NCBI RefSeq assembly: GCF_002027555.1
Contig: NZ_MXAP01000063.1
Location: 1-40,159, forward strand
Origin: Moraxella equi
GTDB lineage: Bacteria > Pseudomonadota > Gammaproteobacteria > Pseudomonadales > Moraxellaceae
Length of the DNA: 40,159 nt
Direction: 5' to 3'
Shown here in pieces: positions 22,865 through 31,272 of this stretch. The notes beneath the pieces were generated by a model. The model was not told the DNA's origin and ran no database searches. It saw only the letters and a list, made by a program, of their open reading frames with translations. A program made the translations under genes and the position numbers. The first letter of the stretch is position 1. The number at the start of each line of letters is the position of its first letter.

Positions 22865-22888
22865 ATTGCCCAAAAAAAGAGAAATCCC

Positions 22889-23239
22889 ATGACCGCAAGC
22901 GAACGCATATACAGCCTGTTATCCGATCTGGTCGATGGGCGGTGTTATCCGCTGTTCGTGCCAGAGAGCGAAAAAAAGCCCCCGCCTTATATCGTGTACA
23001 GTATCATTTCCAACTTGCCCGATAATACCCTTGACGGCATTACAGGACACGAATGGGTGCGGGTGCAGATTGATGTTTATACCAAAGATTATGATGAGAC
23101 CATCAGCTTGTCTGCTGATGCGGTCAAGCGATTAGACAGTATTACCCCGTCCATCTATGGCGGTACGACCTACCTGTATGATGACGGGCTGTATCGTGGC
23201 TTGATTGAATATGAATTCTGGCAAACTTTGCCAGAATAA
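22889..23239 (+). CDS. Tail terminator / DUF3168 protein (gpU-like)
   Basis: 116 residues from the ATG at 22889. The pattern MTASERIYSLLSDLVDGRCYPLFVPESEKKPPPYIVYSIIS, then WVRVQIDVYTKDYDETISLSADAVKRL and a C-terminal YRGLIEYEFWQ, is that of DUF3168 proteins, which cap the tail tube at the head-proximal end. The longer frame upstream includes a promoter and terminator and is not used. The ribosome binding site is modest. Confidence 0.85.
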   Translation: MTASERIYSLLSDLVDGRCYPLFVPESEKKPPPYIVYSIISNLPDNTLDGITGHEWVRVQIDVYTKDYDETISLSADAVKRLDSITPSIYGGTTYLYDDGLYRGLIEYEFWQTLPE

Positions 23240-23284
23240 AACTTAATCAACCCTTAACCTTAACCAACTGACAGGAGCAAAAAA

Positions 23285-23719
23285 ATGTCAGCAGAAAACA
23301 CCAAAGACAGCTTTTATCAGCTGTTTGTCTCAGCCGATGGGCAGTCAGGCTCATTTAAAAAAGTCGAACGTTTAACATCCTGCGGTGTGCCAAATGAAGC
23401 CAAGGTGCTAGACGACATCACTGCCACCGATGACCGCCGAACCGTCAAAGCCCCTGTGGACTTTAAAGAAGAAGCGGAGCTTGAATTTGAATACGTGCTA
23501 TTGCCTGATGATGAGACGCATCAACTTATCCAAACCAGTTTTGATGGCGGTAAAGAGCTGGTATGGCAACTTAAATTTGTCGAAGCCACAGGCGAGAGCC
23601 GAGAATTTAAGGGCATGATTGCCGAGCTGACCACCGATGCCGAAGACACCAAGAAAAAACTGCGTAAAAAAGGCAAAATCACCATCACAGGCGAAGTCAC
23701 CAAAAGATTGACTGTCTAA
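23285..23719 (+). CDS. Major tail tube protein
   Basis: 144 residues, mainly beta strands. LFVSADGQSGSFKKVERLTSCGVPNEAKVLDDITATDDRRTVKAPVDFKEEAELEFEYVL matches phage tail tube proteins of the lambda V/TP901 type. It comes between tail terminator and chaperone genes, the canonical place. AGGAG lies eight bases before the ATG. Confidence 0.85.
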   Translation: MSAENTKDSFYQLFVSADGQSGSFKKVERLTSCGVPNEAKVLDDITATDDRRTVKAPVDFKEEAELEFEYVLLPDDETHQLIQTSFDGGKELVWQLKFVEATGESREFKGMIAELTTDAEDTKKKLRKKGKITITGEVTKRLTV

Positions 23720-23736
23720 CCCTAAGCCCTAACCCA

Positions 23737-23763
23737 AAAGCCTATCTGCCGATAGGCTTTTTA
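23737..23763 (+). terminator. Hairpin with T-run behind tail tube gene
   Basis: AAAGCCTATC (23737-23746), loop TGCC, GATAGGCTTT (23751-23760), perfect 10-bp stem, T-run to 23762. Confidence 0.85.
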
Positions 23764-23785
23764 TTTTAAATTTTAAGGAAAACTT

Positions 23786-24124
23786 ATGAATGTATTAAAT
23801 AAAGACCAACTGTTAGCCATCATCTGTGTGAGCGAGCCACTTGTGTTAAAAGACGTGGATGGCATTGGCGAGATTTATATCAAAAGACTGACCGTGTCAG
23901 ACCAAGGCGAGATTGCCAAAAAAGCAGATGCTGATGATAACGTCGGCTCAGGACTTGTCATGATTGCCCACTGTGTGTGCGACAAAGACGGCAAGCGTCT
24001 GTTTGCTGATGGCGACATCAAGCAGTTGGGGACGATGAGTGCCAACCACATGACCGCCTTAGTAACCGCCATCAGTGAAGTCAACGGCTTTGATGAGAAG
24101 CTGACCGACATTAAAAAAAACTAA
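23786..24124 (+). CDS. Tail assembly chaperone, short form (gpG-like)
   Basis: 112 residues, helical. It is translated from the ATG with AAGGA seven bases before it, ending with KKN at TAA 24122-24124. It lies between tail tube and tape measure as lambda gpG does. The short form coats the tape measure during tail assembly and is absent from the virion. Confidence 0.85.
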   Translation: MNVLNKDQLLAIICVSEPLVLKDVDGIGEIYIKRLTVSDQGEIAKKADADDNVGSGLVMIAHCVCDKDGKRLFADGDIKQLGTMSANHMTALVTAISEVNGFDEKLTDIKKN

Positions 24125-24462
24125 TCAGTGACAAAGACCGCCGATTTTTATTTAAGCTGGCATCCCATCTGGGCAAGACCGTGGGCGAGCTTGAACGCAC
24201 GCTCACGGTGGCAGAGTTTGCCGAGTGGGTCGCTTATGATGAGATAGACCCGATTGGCTCTTATCGCACCGATTTGGGCTTTGCCTTGCTTGCTTATCTG
24301 CAAGCGGGGGATAAGGATAAGTCGGTGCAGGATTTTCTCATCATCGACCCAAACCCCATGACGGACGATGACAAAGAAGCCTTTGAGCGAGAACAACACG
24401 CCCAAAAAGCAAAAGAAGAAGTGGGGGCAATGATAGCAATGTTTAATCGCAAAAGTTCTTGA
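23786..24462 (+). CDS. Tail assembly chaperone, -1 frameshift fusion (gpGT-like)
   Basis: The heptamer A AAA AAC (24115-24121) just before the stop of the short form is a canonical -1 slippery sequence. After slipping, the frame continues LISDKDRRFLFKLASHLGKTVGELERTLTV to TGA at 24460-24462, giving about 225 residues. Without a shift the second part has no good start codon. The conserved GT frameshift is known across lambda-like tails. The stop codon overlaps the -35 of an internal promoter (24459). Confidence 0.85.
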
Positions 24463-24487
24463 ATGTTAGACCAGTTTAAGGTATGAT
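24459..24487 (+). promoter_or_regulatory. Internal promoter B (twin of 22778)
   Basis: TTGAAT (24459-24464), a 17-bp spacer containing TTAGACCAGTTT, and TATGAT (24482-24487). It drives the small membrane protein at 24527. Confidence 0.65.
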
Positions 24488-24526
24488 TTGGGTATTACGA
24501 TACATTTTGTTTGTATGGAGTGTAAA

Positions 24527-24697
24527 ATGCTAGCACTACTTGCTTTATTTATAGGAATTGTGATTGCACTATGCTTTTTAATTCCAATAATTGGCATTCC
24601 CTTATTGATATTGGGGGTGTTTTTGTACCATTTTACCATTGGTTATGTTATTGAAGTACGAAAAATTTATAAAGAACACCAAAAAAACTTAATCTGA
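24527..24697 (+). CDS. Small membrane protein (moron)
   Basis: 56 residues from the ATG at 24527 (GGAG six bases upstream). Two hydrophobic helices, LALLALFIGIVIALCFLIP and IIGIPLLILGVFLYHFTIGYV, are followed by a basic tail (EVRKIYKEHQKN). It has its own promoter and terminator between the tail chaperone and tape measure genes, so it is probably an accessory gene expressed in the lysogen. Superinfection exclusion is a common role for such proteins, but nothing here proves it. Confidence 0.65.
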   Translation: MLALLALFIGIVIALCFLIPIIGIPLLILGVFLYHFTIGYVIEVRKIYKEHQKNLI

Positions 24698-24713
24698 TGT
24701 CCGCTTTTATCAT

Positions 24714-24738
24714 AAACCGCTCTTTTGAGCGGTTTTTT
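24714..24738 (+). terminator. Hairpin with T-run before tape measure gene
   Basis: AAACCGCTC (24714-24722), loop TTTT, GAGCGGTTT (24727-24735), six T. Perfect 9-bp stem. Confidence 0.85.
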
Positions 24739-24752
24739 ATTGGAAAAAATCA

Positions 24753-27700
24753 ATGTCTGTCATCTCAAAACTACAAATCGTCCTAGAAGCCAACACGACC
24801 GCCTTTGACCGTAACCTTGCTAAAGTCAATGATACACTTGCCAAGTTTTCAAAGTCGACTGGCGAAATGCACAAAAAAATGGACAAATTTGCCCGTGTGC
24901 ATCGTGATGCCCTGCAAGGTTTGCAAAGTGCAGGGCAAGCAGCAGCGGTTGGATTGGGTGTGATGGCATACGGCATCAAAGGAGCGGTGGATGAAGCCGT
25001 CAAATTTGAAAGTGCCATGGCTGGTGTTAAGAAGGTTGTAGATTTTGACACGCCTGAAGCTTTTAAAGCGATGGAGCAAGATATCATTGCTCTGTCCCAA
25101 AGATTGCCCATGACCGCCGAAGGGCTTGCTAATATCATGGCAAGTGCAGGACAAGCAGGGATAGCCCAAGCAGATTTGGCACGCTTTACCGAGACTGCCG
25201 CCAAAATGGGGACAGCGTTTGACATCAGTGCCGAGCAAGCAGGGCAAGCGATGGCGGAAATGCGTGTGGCGTTTAATATGTCGCAATCAGAAGTTGAGAC
25301 ACTCGCTGACAAAATTAACTATCTGGGTAATACCAGTCCCAATAACGCTGCCAAAATCATGCAAATCACCCAAGCTGTGGGTGCGGTTGCCGAGCTTGGC
25401 GGTTTCGCCGCTGACCAAACTGCCGCCTTAGCGTCCGTGATTGTGGGGATAGACCCGTCCAATGTGGCAACAGGTCTTAAAAACATCTCACTGCAACTGA
25501 CCGCAGGGGAGAATGCAACCAAATCCCAACGAGTGGCATTTGAAAAGTTGGGCTTATCTGCCGAAAACGTCGCCAAAAAAATGAAAGAAGATGCTGTTGG
25601 CACGCTTATGGAGATTACACGGCTCATTAGTGAGACCATTCCTGAACATGAACAGTCGGCAGTCTCTACCATGCTGGTCGGTCGTGAAGCCTTACCTGTC
25701 TTTGCTCAGCTTATCCAAAACCAAGAAGTCGCCATACAGAAGCTAACAGACATGGGCGATGCGTCCAAATACGCAGGGTCAATGATGAAAGAATTTGAGT
25801 CTATGGCAGGGACAAGTCAGGCTCAAATGCAAGTATTTAACAACAACATTACAGCGGTAAAGATTGCATTGGGTAGTGCCTTTTTGCCAACCATTAACAG
25901 TGTCATGCAGGCTTTAACGCCCATGCTACAAGCCTTTACCGAGTGGGCTAGTGCCAATCCACAGATGGTAGCGACCATCACCGCCATCACCGCAGGAGCG
26001 TTGGGACTGGTAGCAGTATTGGGTGGACTTGCCCTTGCCTTTACTGCCGTCACTGGTGGTATCGGCTCGGTAATTGCCATGGGTAAGATGGTGGCTGTCA
26101 TAGTCGCCCCCGTTATCAATCTTTTGGGGTTTGTCAAAATGTTTGGCAGTGCCTTAGCCATGCTTGGGTTTCCTGTAACGGCGGTCATCGCAGGGATAAC
26201 CACCCTTATCGCTGTGAGTGTACTGCTTTATAAAAATTGGGATACGGTCAAAGCAAAAGCAACTGAGTTGTGGCAAGCCTTGCCCCAAATGGCAAATAAC
26301 GCGTGGCTTGCAGTGCAGTCCGCTTGGAGCGGTGTCGTATCATGGTTTGGGGGTGTTTGGGATAGTATTAAGCAATCATTTATGACTTGGCTTGGTGGCA
26401 TGCCCCAACCTGTACAAGACATGGTTGCCAACATTGGTACGATATTTAACACATTAGTATCGGTCGCCCAAACGGTTTGGGATAGTGTTATCGCTACTGC
26501 CAAATGGGTATCTGACGGCATTGTATCAGCTTGGCAAGGTTTGGTAAGCACGGTAAGTGCAATATGGGGTGAGGTTAAGTCGGTCATTACTGCCGTCATT
26601 GATAGCCTTACCCCCATTGCCAAGGCAGGATTTGAGATTTTTAGCAGTGTTGCTAAGGCACAATTTACCGCCGTAAAAATGGTGATCGGCGTGGTGTTTG
26701 AGGCGATAAAAGCATACTTATCCGCTTGGGTTAATTCTGCCAAAGCCATATTTACCGCAGGCATTACTGTATTTGCCAGCGTGTTTAACGCAGGATTTGC
26801 CCTAATCAAAAACGCCTTTACCACCGCCTTTAATGTTATCAAAGCCTTGGTGCGTGGGGATATGCAAGGCGTGGCAAACGCCATTCGCACGGGACTGACA
26901 AATGCGGTGGGTATTATCCGCAGTATGGTCGGCAACATTGTGGGGGCGTTTAGAAATCTTGGCGGTCAGTTGTTACAGGCAGGGATTGACGCAATTCAAG
27001 GATTGATTAACGGTATTGGTAGCAAATTTCAAGCTGTGCGTGAAAAAGTTAGCCAAATCGCAGGGCTTATCCCAGATGGTGTACGCAGACTGCTAGATAT
27101 CCGCTCGCCAAGCCGTGTCATGCGTGAATTGGGGGCATGGGCAGGCGAAGGCTTTGTTTTGGGCGTGGGCGATAAAGTAGGCGATGTCAAACAAGTTGCC
27201 GAAAATCTAGCCAATGCTTTGACCAGCACCGTTGCCGATTTGCACCGCCAACATTTTATGCTTAAAAATCATGCTAACCCATTGGCGGATTTGGACTATA
27301 AGCTACAATTTGGCGAACTTGCCGATTTGACCGATAAGCAAAAAGCAAGGGTGTTAGAACTTGCCCGTGCTAATCTTGACCTTGCCAAATCTAACGACAT
27401 CAATAAAAGTATCAGTGATGAGATTGCAAGCATTGATGAAAAATTACAAACGCACGGCATGAACCGCCTAGAAATCTTGCAGTGGCAAATCGCCAATACC
27501 GAAAAATATCAGGGGGCAAATGAAGAGTTGCTGGCAACACTAAAAAACCAAATCCAAGTGGAAAGCGAGCTTAACCAACTGTTTAAAACCCGTGAAAAGT
27601 TAAAGGGCTATCAAGACAGCCTAGCCAAAAATACTTATCTGTATCGCACCAAGGGCGATAAATACGCAGGCGAGCGGTGGGATTTATCACAGCAGGGTTT

Positions 27701-28547
27701 TGATGGTAAGTACATCGACCAGATGATTGAGACGTTACGCCAATCTGATGTCATGTCCGCCATGGCAAACATGCCAAAAACGCTTACCATGCCAACCCTG
27801 CAAAATAATAATGTAGGGTCAGCGGTCGGTAGTGCGGTAACGGGATATTTTGACCTAAAAAAACAGCTTGATGATAACTTAGCAATCATCAAAGAAGCCG
27901 AAAACGCCAAACTCATCACCGAGCAGGAAAGCCAACTTGCCCGACTTGAACAAGAAAAGGCATTTCACGAAGTACGGCAAAACCTAGTGATGGCAGGGGC
28001 GGATAATATCCTAGGGTCAATGGCGAATACCACAAAAGCCATGTTAGGAGAGCAGTCATCGGCATACCGTGCCATGTTTGCCCTGCAACAGTCTTTTGCC
28101 ATTGGTACAGCGATTGTAAATATCCATAAAGCCATATCGGACGCTTTTGCCGAAGGCACGACCTTAGTCCAAAAGTTTGCAGGTGTGGCAACCGCCACAA
28201 CACAGGGCATGAAGATTGTATCGGCAATCCAACAAATCCGAAATCCTGTCATCGGTCAAGCCCACGATGGTATCATGAGCGTGCCAAAATCAGGTACTTG
28301 GAACTTGGAAAAAGGCGAACGAGTGCTACCAAAACACACTGCCCAAAACCTTGATAATACGCTCAATCGTTTGCAGGGTCGGGGTGAAACCAAGGTCATC
28401 ATTAACAACTACACCAGCGAAAAAGCCGAAGTGCAAAAAAATGAAAATGGCGATATAATGGTGGTGATTGGCAAAGTGATTGATGCCAAGATTAACCAAC
28501 GCTTTATGAATGCACGCCGTCAAGGTGGCGAATTGTATGGGAGATAA
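24753..28547 (+). CDS. Tail tape measure protein
   Basis: 1264 residues. The N-terminal part has the TP901-type tape measure domain (VISKLQIVLEANTTAFDRNLAKVNDTLAKF, FESAMAGVKKVVDFD, AAKMGTAFDISAEQAGQAMAEM). The middle (about 380-490) holds long hydrophobic helices that enter the host membrane at DNA injection. Then come repeated W-rich helices (WDSIKQSF, WDSVIATAKW) and a C-terminal coiled coil (about 820-1000). The length sets tail length. By the usual 1.5 Angstrom per residue it predicts a tail near 190 nm. Confidence 0.93.
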   Translation: MSVISKLQIVLEANTTAFDRNLAKVNDTLAKFSKSTGEMHKKMDKFARVHRDALQGLQSAGQAAAVGLGVMAYGIKGAVDEAVKFESAMAGVKKVVDFDTPEAFKAMEQDIIALSQRLPMTAEGLANIMASAGQAGIAQADLARFTETAAKMGTAFDISAEQAGQAMAEMRVAFNMSQSEVETLADKINYLGNTSPNNAAKIMQITQAVGAVAELGGFAADQTAALASVIVGIDPSNVATGLKNISLQLTAGENATKSQRVAFEKLGLSAENVAKKMKEDAVGTLMEITRLISETIPEHEQSAVSTMLVGREALPVFAQLIQNQEVAIQKLTDMGDASKYAGSMMKEFESMAGTSQAQMQVFNNNITAVKIALGSAFLPTINSVMQALTPMLQAFTEWASANPQMVATITAITAGALGLVAVLGGLALAFTAVTGGIGSVIAMGKMVAVIVAPVINLLGFVKMFGSALAMLGFPVTAVIAGITTLIAVSVLLYKNWDTVKAKATELWQALPQMANNAWLAVQSAWSGVVSWFGGVWDSIKQSFMTWLGGMPQPVQDMVANIGTIFNTLVSVAQTVWDSVIATAKWVSDGIVSAWQGLVSTVSAIWGEVKSVITAVIDSLTPIAKAGFEIFSSVAKAQFTAVKMVIGVVFEAIKAYLSAWVNSAKAIFTAGITVFASVFNAGFALIKNAFTTAFNVIKALVRGDMQGVANAIRTGLTNAVGIIRSMVGNIVGAFRNLGGQLLQAGIDAIQGLINGIGSKFQAVREKVSQIAGLIPDGVRRLLDIRSPSRVMRELGAWAGEGFVLGVGDKVGDVKQVAENLANALTSTVADLHRQHFMLKNHANPLADLDYKLQFGELADLTDKQKARVLELARANLDLAKSNDINKSISDEIASIDEKLQTHGMNRLEILQWQIANTEKYQGANEELLATLKNQIQVESELNQLFKTREKLKGYQDSLAKNTYLYRTKGDKYAGERWDLSQQGFDGKYIDQMIETLRQSDVMSAMANMPKTLTMPTLQNNNVGSAVGSAVTGYFDLKKQLDDNLAIIKEAENAKLITEQESQLARLEQEKAFHEVRQNLVMAGADNILGSMANTTKAMLGEQSSAYRAMFALQQSFAIGTAIVNIHKAISDAFAEGTTLVQKFAGVATATTQGMKIVSAIQQIRNPVIGQAHDGIMSVPKSGTWNLEKGERVLPKHTAQNLDNTLNRLQGRGETKVIINNYTSEKAEVQKNENGDIMVVIGKVIDAKINQRFMNARRQGGELYGR

Positions 28548-28549
28548 AT

Positions 28550-28804
28550 ATGAATGATGCACAAATTCAAGAGTTGGCGGTTAATATCGCCAAACCATTG
28601 GTTAAACAGTTACACGCAGACAGCATAGCTCATGTTGGATTGATTGCTTATTTAGCCACAAAAGGCATTATTGATTTGGATGATTATTTGCATTACATGA
28701 ATGATTTAAAAGACAATCTGGTGCAATCATCTGATTATGACGAGGATACTAAAGAAGCCATTCGTCATCAATTTGACTTTTATCAAGAAAGGCTCAGAGG
28801 CTAA
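28550..28804 (+). CDS. Hypothetical small protein
   Basis: 84 residues, GGGAG seven bases before the ATG, starting 2 bp after the tape measure stop. It is fully helical and acidic (AQIQELAVNIAKPLVKQLHADSIAHVGLIAYLATKGII, then EDTKEAIRHQFDFYQERL). Not recognised. Its coupling to the tape measure gene suggests a tail function, or a conserved accessory helix bundle. Confidence 0.6.
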   Translation: MNDAQIQELAVNIAKPLVKQLHADSIAHVGLIAYLATKGIIDLDDYLHYMNDLKDNLVQSSDYDEDTKEAIRHQFDFYQERLRG

Positions 28805-28811
28805 GATTTTA

Positions 28812-28839
28812 AAACCCATCGTAAATCGGTGGGTTTTTT
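28812..28839 (+). terminator. Hairpin with T-run before minor tail protein M gene
   Basis: AAACCCATCG (28812-28821), loop TAAAT, CGGTGGGTTT (28827-28836), with one T:G pair, then T-run. Confidence 0.75.
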
Positions 28840-28853
28840 ATTGAGATTGAAAT

Positions 28854-29183
28854 ATGAAAACTTTCACTTGGAAAATGAACATGGGGGCAAGTGCCAGCGT
28901 CAAACATAGCGTAACCAAAACGCAGTTTGGCGATGGCTATGCCCAGCGTGTCAGCTTTGGCATTAACAACAAACGCAAAGACTGGGCGGGGTCAAAAACG
29001 GGCGATTATACCAGCGTCATTGTGCCAATTATGAATTTTATTGATGAACATGGGGGCGTGAAGCCTTTTCTTTGGACTGACCCACACGGGCAAACCAATA
29101 AATACACTTGCCAAGATTATGAAGTTTCACAGCGAAAAGGCAATTTTTGGCAGATTAGTTTAAAGTTTGAACAAGTTTTTTAA
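28854..29183 (+). CDS. Minor tail protein (lambda gpM-like)
   Basis: 109 residues with the gpM pattern: FTWKMNMGASASVKHSVTKTQFGDGYAQRVSFGIN near the start, then VKPFLWTDPHG and a C-terminal FWQISLKFEQVF. It forms part of the tail tip between tape measure and gpL, as in lambda. No strong ribosome binding site is seen (GAG at about ten bases). Confidence 0.85.
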   Translation: MKTFTWKMNMGASASVKHSVTKTQFGDGYAQRVSFGINNKRKDWAGSKTGDYTSVIVPIMNFIDEHGGVKPFLWTDPHGQTNKYTCQDYEVSQRKGNFWQISLKFEQVF

Positions 29184-29196
29184 GCCAAGAATTGCA

Positions 29197-29271
29197 GTTG
29201 TGGCCAATGTTGGCCGAAAATTTAAATCATTGATTTTAAATAATTATTTTCTTTGGCCGAGTTGTGGCCAA
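29197..29271. repeat. Inverted/direct short repeats in a gene junction
   Basis: GTTGTGGCCAA (29197-29207) and TTGGCCGA (29210-29217) recur in swapped order at 29261-29271 and 29253-29260. Between them is an AT-rich near-palindrome ATTTAAATCA / TGATTTTAAAT (29220-29241). Another perfect hairpin GTCCGA-CAA-TCGGAC lies at 29285-29299. Confidence 0.7.
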
Positions 29272-29308
29272 CTCAAATTTAACCGTCCGACAATCGGACA
29301 TTTCACGC

Positions 29309-29334
29309 CCCAACCGTCAAACGGTTGGGCTTTT
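29309..29334 (+). terminator. Hairpin with T-run before 29351 gene
   Basis: CCCAACCGT (29309-29317), loop CAA, ACGGTTGGG (29321-29329), then CTTTTT. Perfect 9-bp stem. Confidence 0.85.
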
Positions 29335-29350
29335 TAAATGGAGTACGCAA

Positions 29351-29755
29351 ATGAGCGACAATCAAACCCTAACCACCCTAAACCGCACCGAAGCTCAAAT
29401 CCTACAAGCATTTATCTGGCAGGTAGACACTTGGCAAAGTCAGTACGGCGAAAAAGCCGACACGGTAGAAATCGTGTATTTTCCCGAAGATGAAGGCTTT
29501 GATGTGTTTAACAACGAACCCAGTCACGGCATTATCAAACGCACCCGCACCACCGTGTTCCGTGCTGATATTATTGCTTGGGCGAATAATCAGCTCAAAC
29601 AACTACAAGGCTTTGGCAATGAAAACACCGTAACCGCTTTTGTGGTGTCTTATAAAAATGGCGAATATGGCGTTTTGGTGGAAGCTGTGCCGACGGCAAG
29701 CCTAGGCAGCGAAACCGAGCCAAAAGACGAATCAGCTAACGAAAACCAAGCGTAA
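29351..29755 (+). CDS. Hypothetical protein between tail genes M and L
   Basis: 134 residues from the ATG at 29351, with GGAG seven bases upstream. The N-terminal helix (RTEAQILQAFIWQVDTWQSQYG) is followed by TVEIVYFPEDEGFDVFNNEPSHGIIKRTRTTVFRADIIAWANNQLKQL and a beta hairpin. Not recognised. It lies between two conserved tail-tip genes behind repeats and a terminator, so it may be an insertion. Confidence 0.6.
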   Translation: MSDNQTLTTLNRTEAQILQAFIWQVDTWQSQYGEKADTVEIVYFPEDEGFDVFNNEPSHGIIKRTRTTVFRADIIAWANNQLKQLQGFGNENTVTAFVVSYKNGEYGVLVEAVPTASLGSETEPKDESANENQA

Positions 29756-29775
29756 TCAAAACTTGTGGGGCAAAT

Positions 29776-30489
29776 ATGAGTTTAACCGCCGATTTTCAAA
29801 AATTGTCCGTAGTTGGACTAATTACCTTGTTTGAACTGGATGCAAGCCGTCTTGGAGCGGGCATTTTACGCTTTCACGGACATAATCACGACAAAAACGA
29901 TGGCGTGATTACTTTTCGTGGCAAAGAGTACAACCCCCAAGCTCTAAATGTAACGGGGCTTGAAATGCGGTCAGACGGTAAGGCGAGCACCCCCACGCTG
30001 ACCCTTGCCAATAACATCGCAGGGGTACAAGGTGCGGTGTCGGCGTATTGCTTGCAGTTTAGCGACTTTGCAGGGGCAAAACTTACCGTCATCACCACCC
30101 TTGCCAAATACCTAGATGCGGTCAATTTTGATGCTGGCAATCCACAGGCAAGTGATGAATGCAAAGAGCAGATTTGGTTTGTTGAACAAAAAACATCAGA
30201 AAACGCCCAGCAAGTTACCTTTGAATTATCCAACCTCATTGACCTTGAAGGCTTAAAAATCCCCGTCAGAGAGATTACCAATTATTGTCATTGGGCGGTC
30301 GTGGGCAAGTATCGTGGCGAAGAATGCGGCTATACAGGGGTGACAATGTTTGACGAACACGACAACCCTACCGACAACCCCATTTTGGATAAATGTGGCG
30401 GTCGCATGAAATCGTGTGTATGTCGATTTGGCAAAAATAAGCCCTTGCCCTTTGGCGGTTGTCCTGCCAGCAGTTTGATTGGTTCATAG
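29776..30489 (+). CDS. Minor tail protein (lambda gpL-like, Cys-rich)
   Basis: 237 residues. The gpL features are present: LVGL-like start TADFQKLSVVGLITLFELD, LEMRSDGKASTPTLTLAN, and the C-terminal cysteines in CHWAVVGKYRGEECGYTG, DKCGGRMKSCVCRFG and GGCPAS. Lambda gpL uses C-terminal cysteines to bind an iron-sulfur cluster. It links gpM to the tip proteins and precedes the gpK-like gene, as expected. Confidence 0.9.
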   Translation: MSLTADFQKLSVVGLITLFELDASRLGAGILRFHGHNHDKNDGVITFRGKEYNPQALNVTGLEMRSDGKASTPTLTLANNIAGVQGAVSAYCLQFSDFAGAKLTVITTLAKYLDAVNFDAGNPQASDECKEQIWFVEQKTSENAQQVTFELSNLIDLEGLKIPVREITNYCHWAVVGKYRGEECGYTGVTMFDEHDNPTDNPILDKCGGRMKSCVCRFGKNKPLPFGGCPASSLIGS

Positions 30490-30498
30490 GAGTTTTGA

Positions 30499-31272
30499 GT
30501 GAAATTAACCAAACAATTAAAAGCGGACATCTTGTCCCATGCCCTTGACTGCTATCCTGCCGAGTGCTGTGGCGTGATTGTGAATGATAATTACCTGCCT
30601 TGCACTAACACTGCCACAGGCAATGAGCAATTCATCCTTTGCCCCAAAGATTTTGCCCGTGCTGAAAGTTTGGGCGAGATACAAGCCGTCGTCCATAGCC
30701 ACCCTGACGGCGGTGTGTTGCCATCCGATTTGGATAAACTGCAAATTGAGCTACATGGCGTGCCGTGGGTCATCGTGGCGGTGTCCAAGCAAGATTATGG
30801 CGATGAGCCTGCCTTTGGCGTATATGAGCCATGTGGGTATAGACCGCCACTACTGGGGCGAAATTATATCCACGGCGTGCAAGACTGCTATGCCATCGTC
30901 CGTGATTTTTATCGCCGTGAATTTGGCGTGGACTTGCCCGACTTTGAGCGAACAGACGCTTGGTGGGAAATTGAGAGCCACGAACCCTTGTACGAGAACA
31001 ATTTTAAAACAGCGGGCTTTCTTGCAGTGGATAAAGACAGCTTGCAATACGGCGATGTCCTGCTTTGCCGTGTCGGACGCACCTACCACATTAACCACGC
31101 CTTGATTTGGCTTGGCGATAAGGGTGTACTTAAAAGTGAGACTACTCCGCCTTGCGTGGGCAATACCCTAATCTTGCACCACCCCTACGGACGGCAGTCG
31201 GTGCGTGAGATTTATGGCAAAGGGTGGGCAGATAGAACGGTGTTTGTGGTGCGTCATTATTCGCTTATGTAG
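30499..31272 (+). CDS. Tail tip peptidase, JAB/MPN plus NlpC/P60 (lambda gpK-like)
   Basis: 257 residues starting at GTG (AGGAG six bases upstream). The N-terminal JAMM domain has E22, H66-x-H68, S76 and D79 (VVHSHPDGGVLPSDLD), suggesting a zinc metalloprotease. The C-terminal NlpC/P60 domain has Cys130 (HGVQDCYAIVRDFYR) and a His in YHINHALIW, so it should cleave peptidoglycan stem peptides during entry. Both active sites look intact. Its last 16 bp overlap the 3' end of the antisense ribbon-helix-helix gene of locus 2. Confidence 0.9.
   Translation: MKLTKQLKADILSHALDCYPAECCGVIVNDNYLPCTNTATGNEQFILCPKDFARAESLGEIQAVVHSHPDGGVLPSDLDKLQIELHGVPWVIVAVSKQDYGDEPAFGVYEPCGYRPPLLGRNYIHGVQDCYAIVRDFYRREFGVDLPDFERTDAWWEIESHEPLYENNFKTAGFLAVDKDSLQYGDVLLCRVGRTYHINHALIWLGDKGVLKSETTPPCVGNTLILHHPYGRQSVREIYGKGWADRTVFVVRHYSLM

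Noticed and set aside
22778..22888. N-terminal extension of the DUF3168 protein
   Set aside because: The extension would be encoded by a promoter, a dyad and a terminator hairpin; the ATG at 22889 begins the conserved domain.
26228..26938. 236-codon minus-strand frame opposite the tape measure gene
   Set aside because: It is a low-information Ala/Thr/Ile-rich frame caused by codon bias of the tape measure gene, with no supporting signals.
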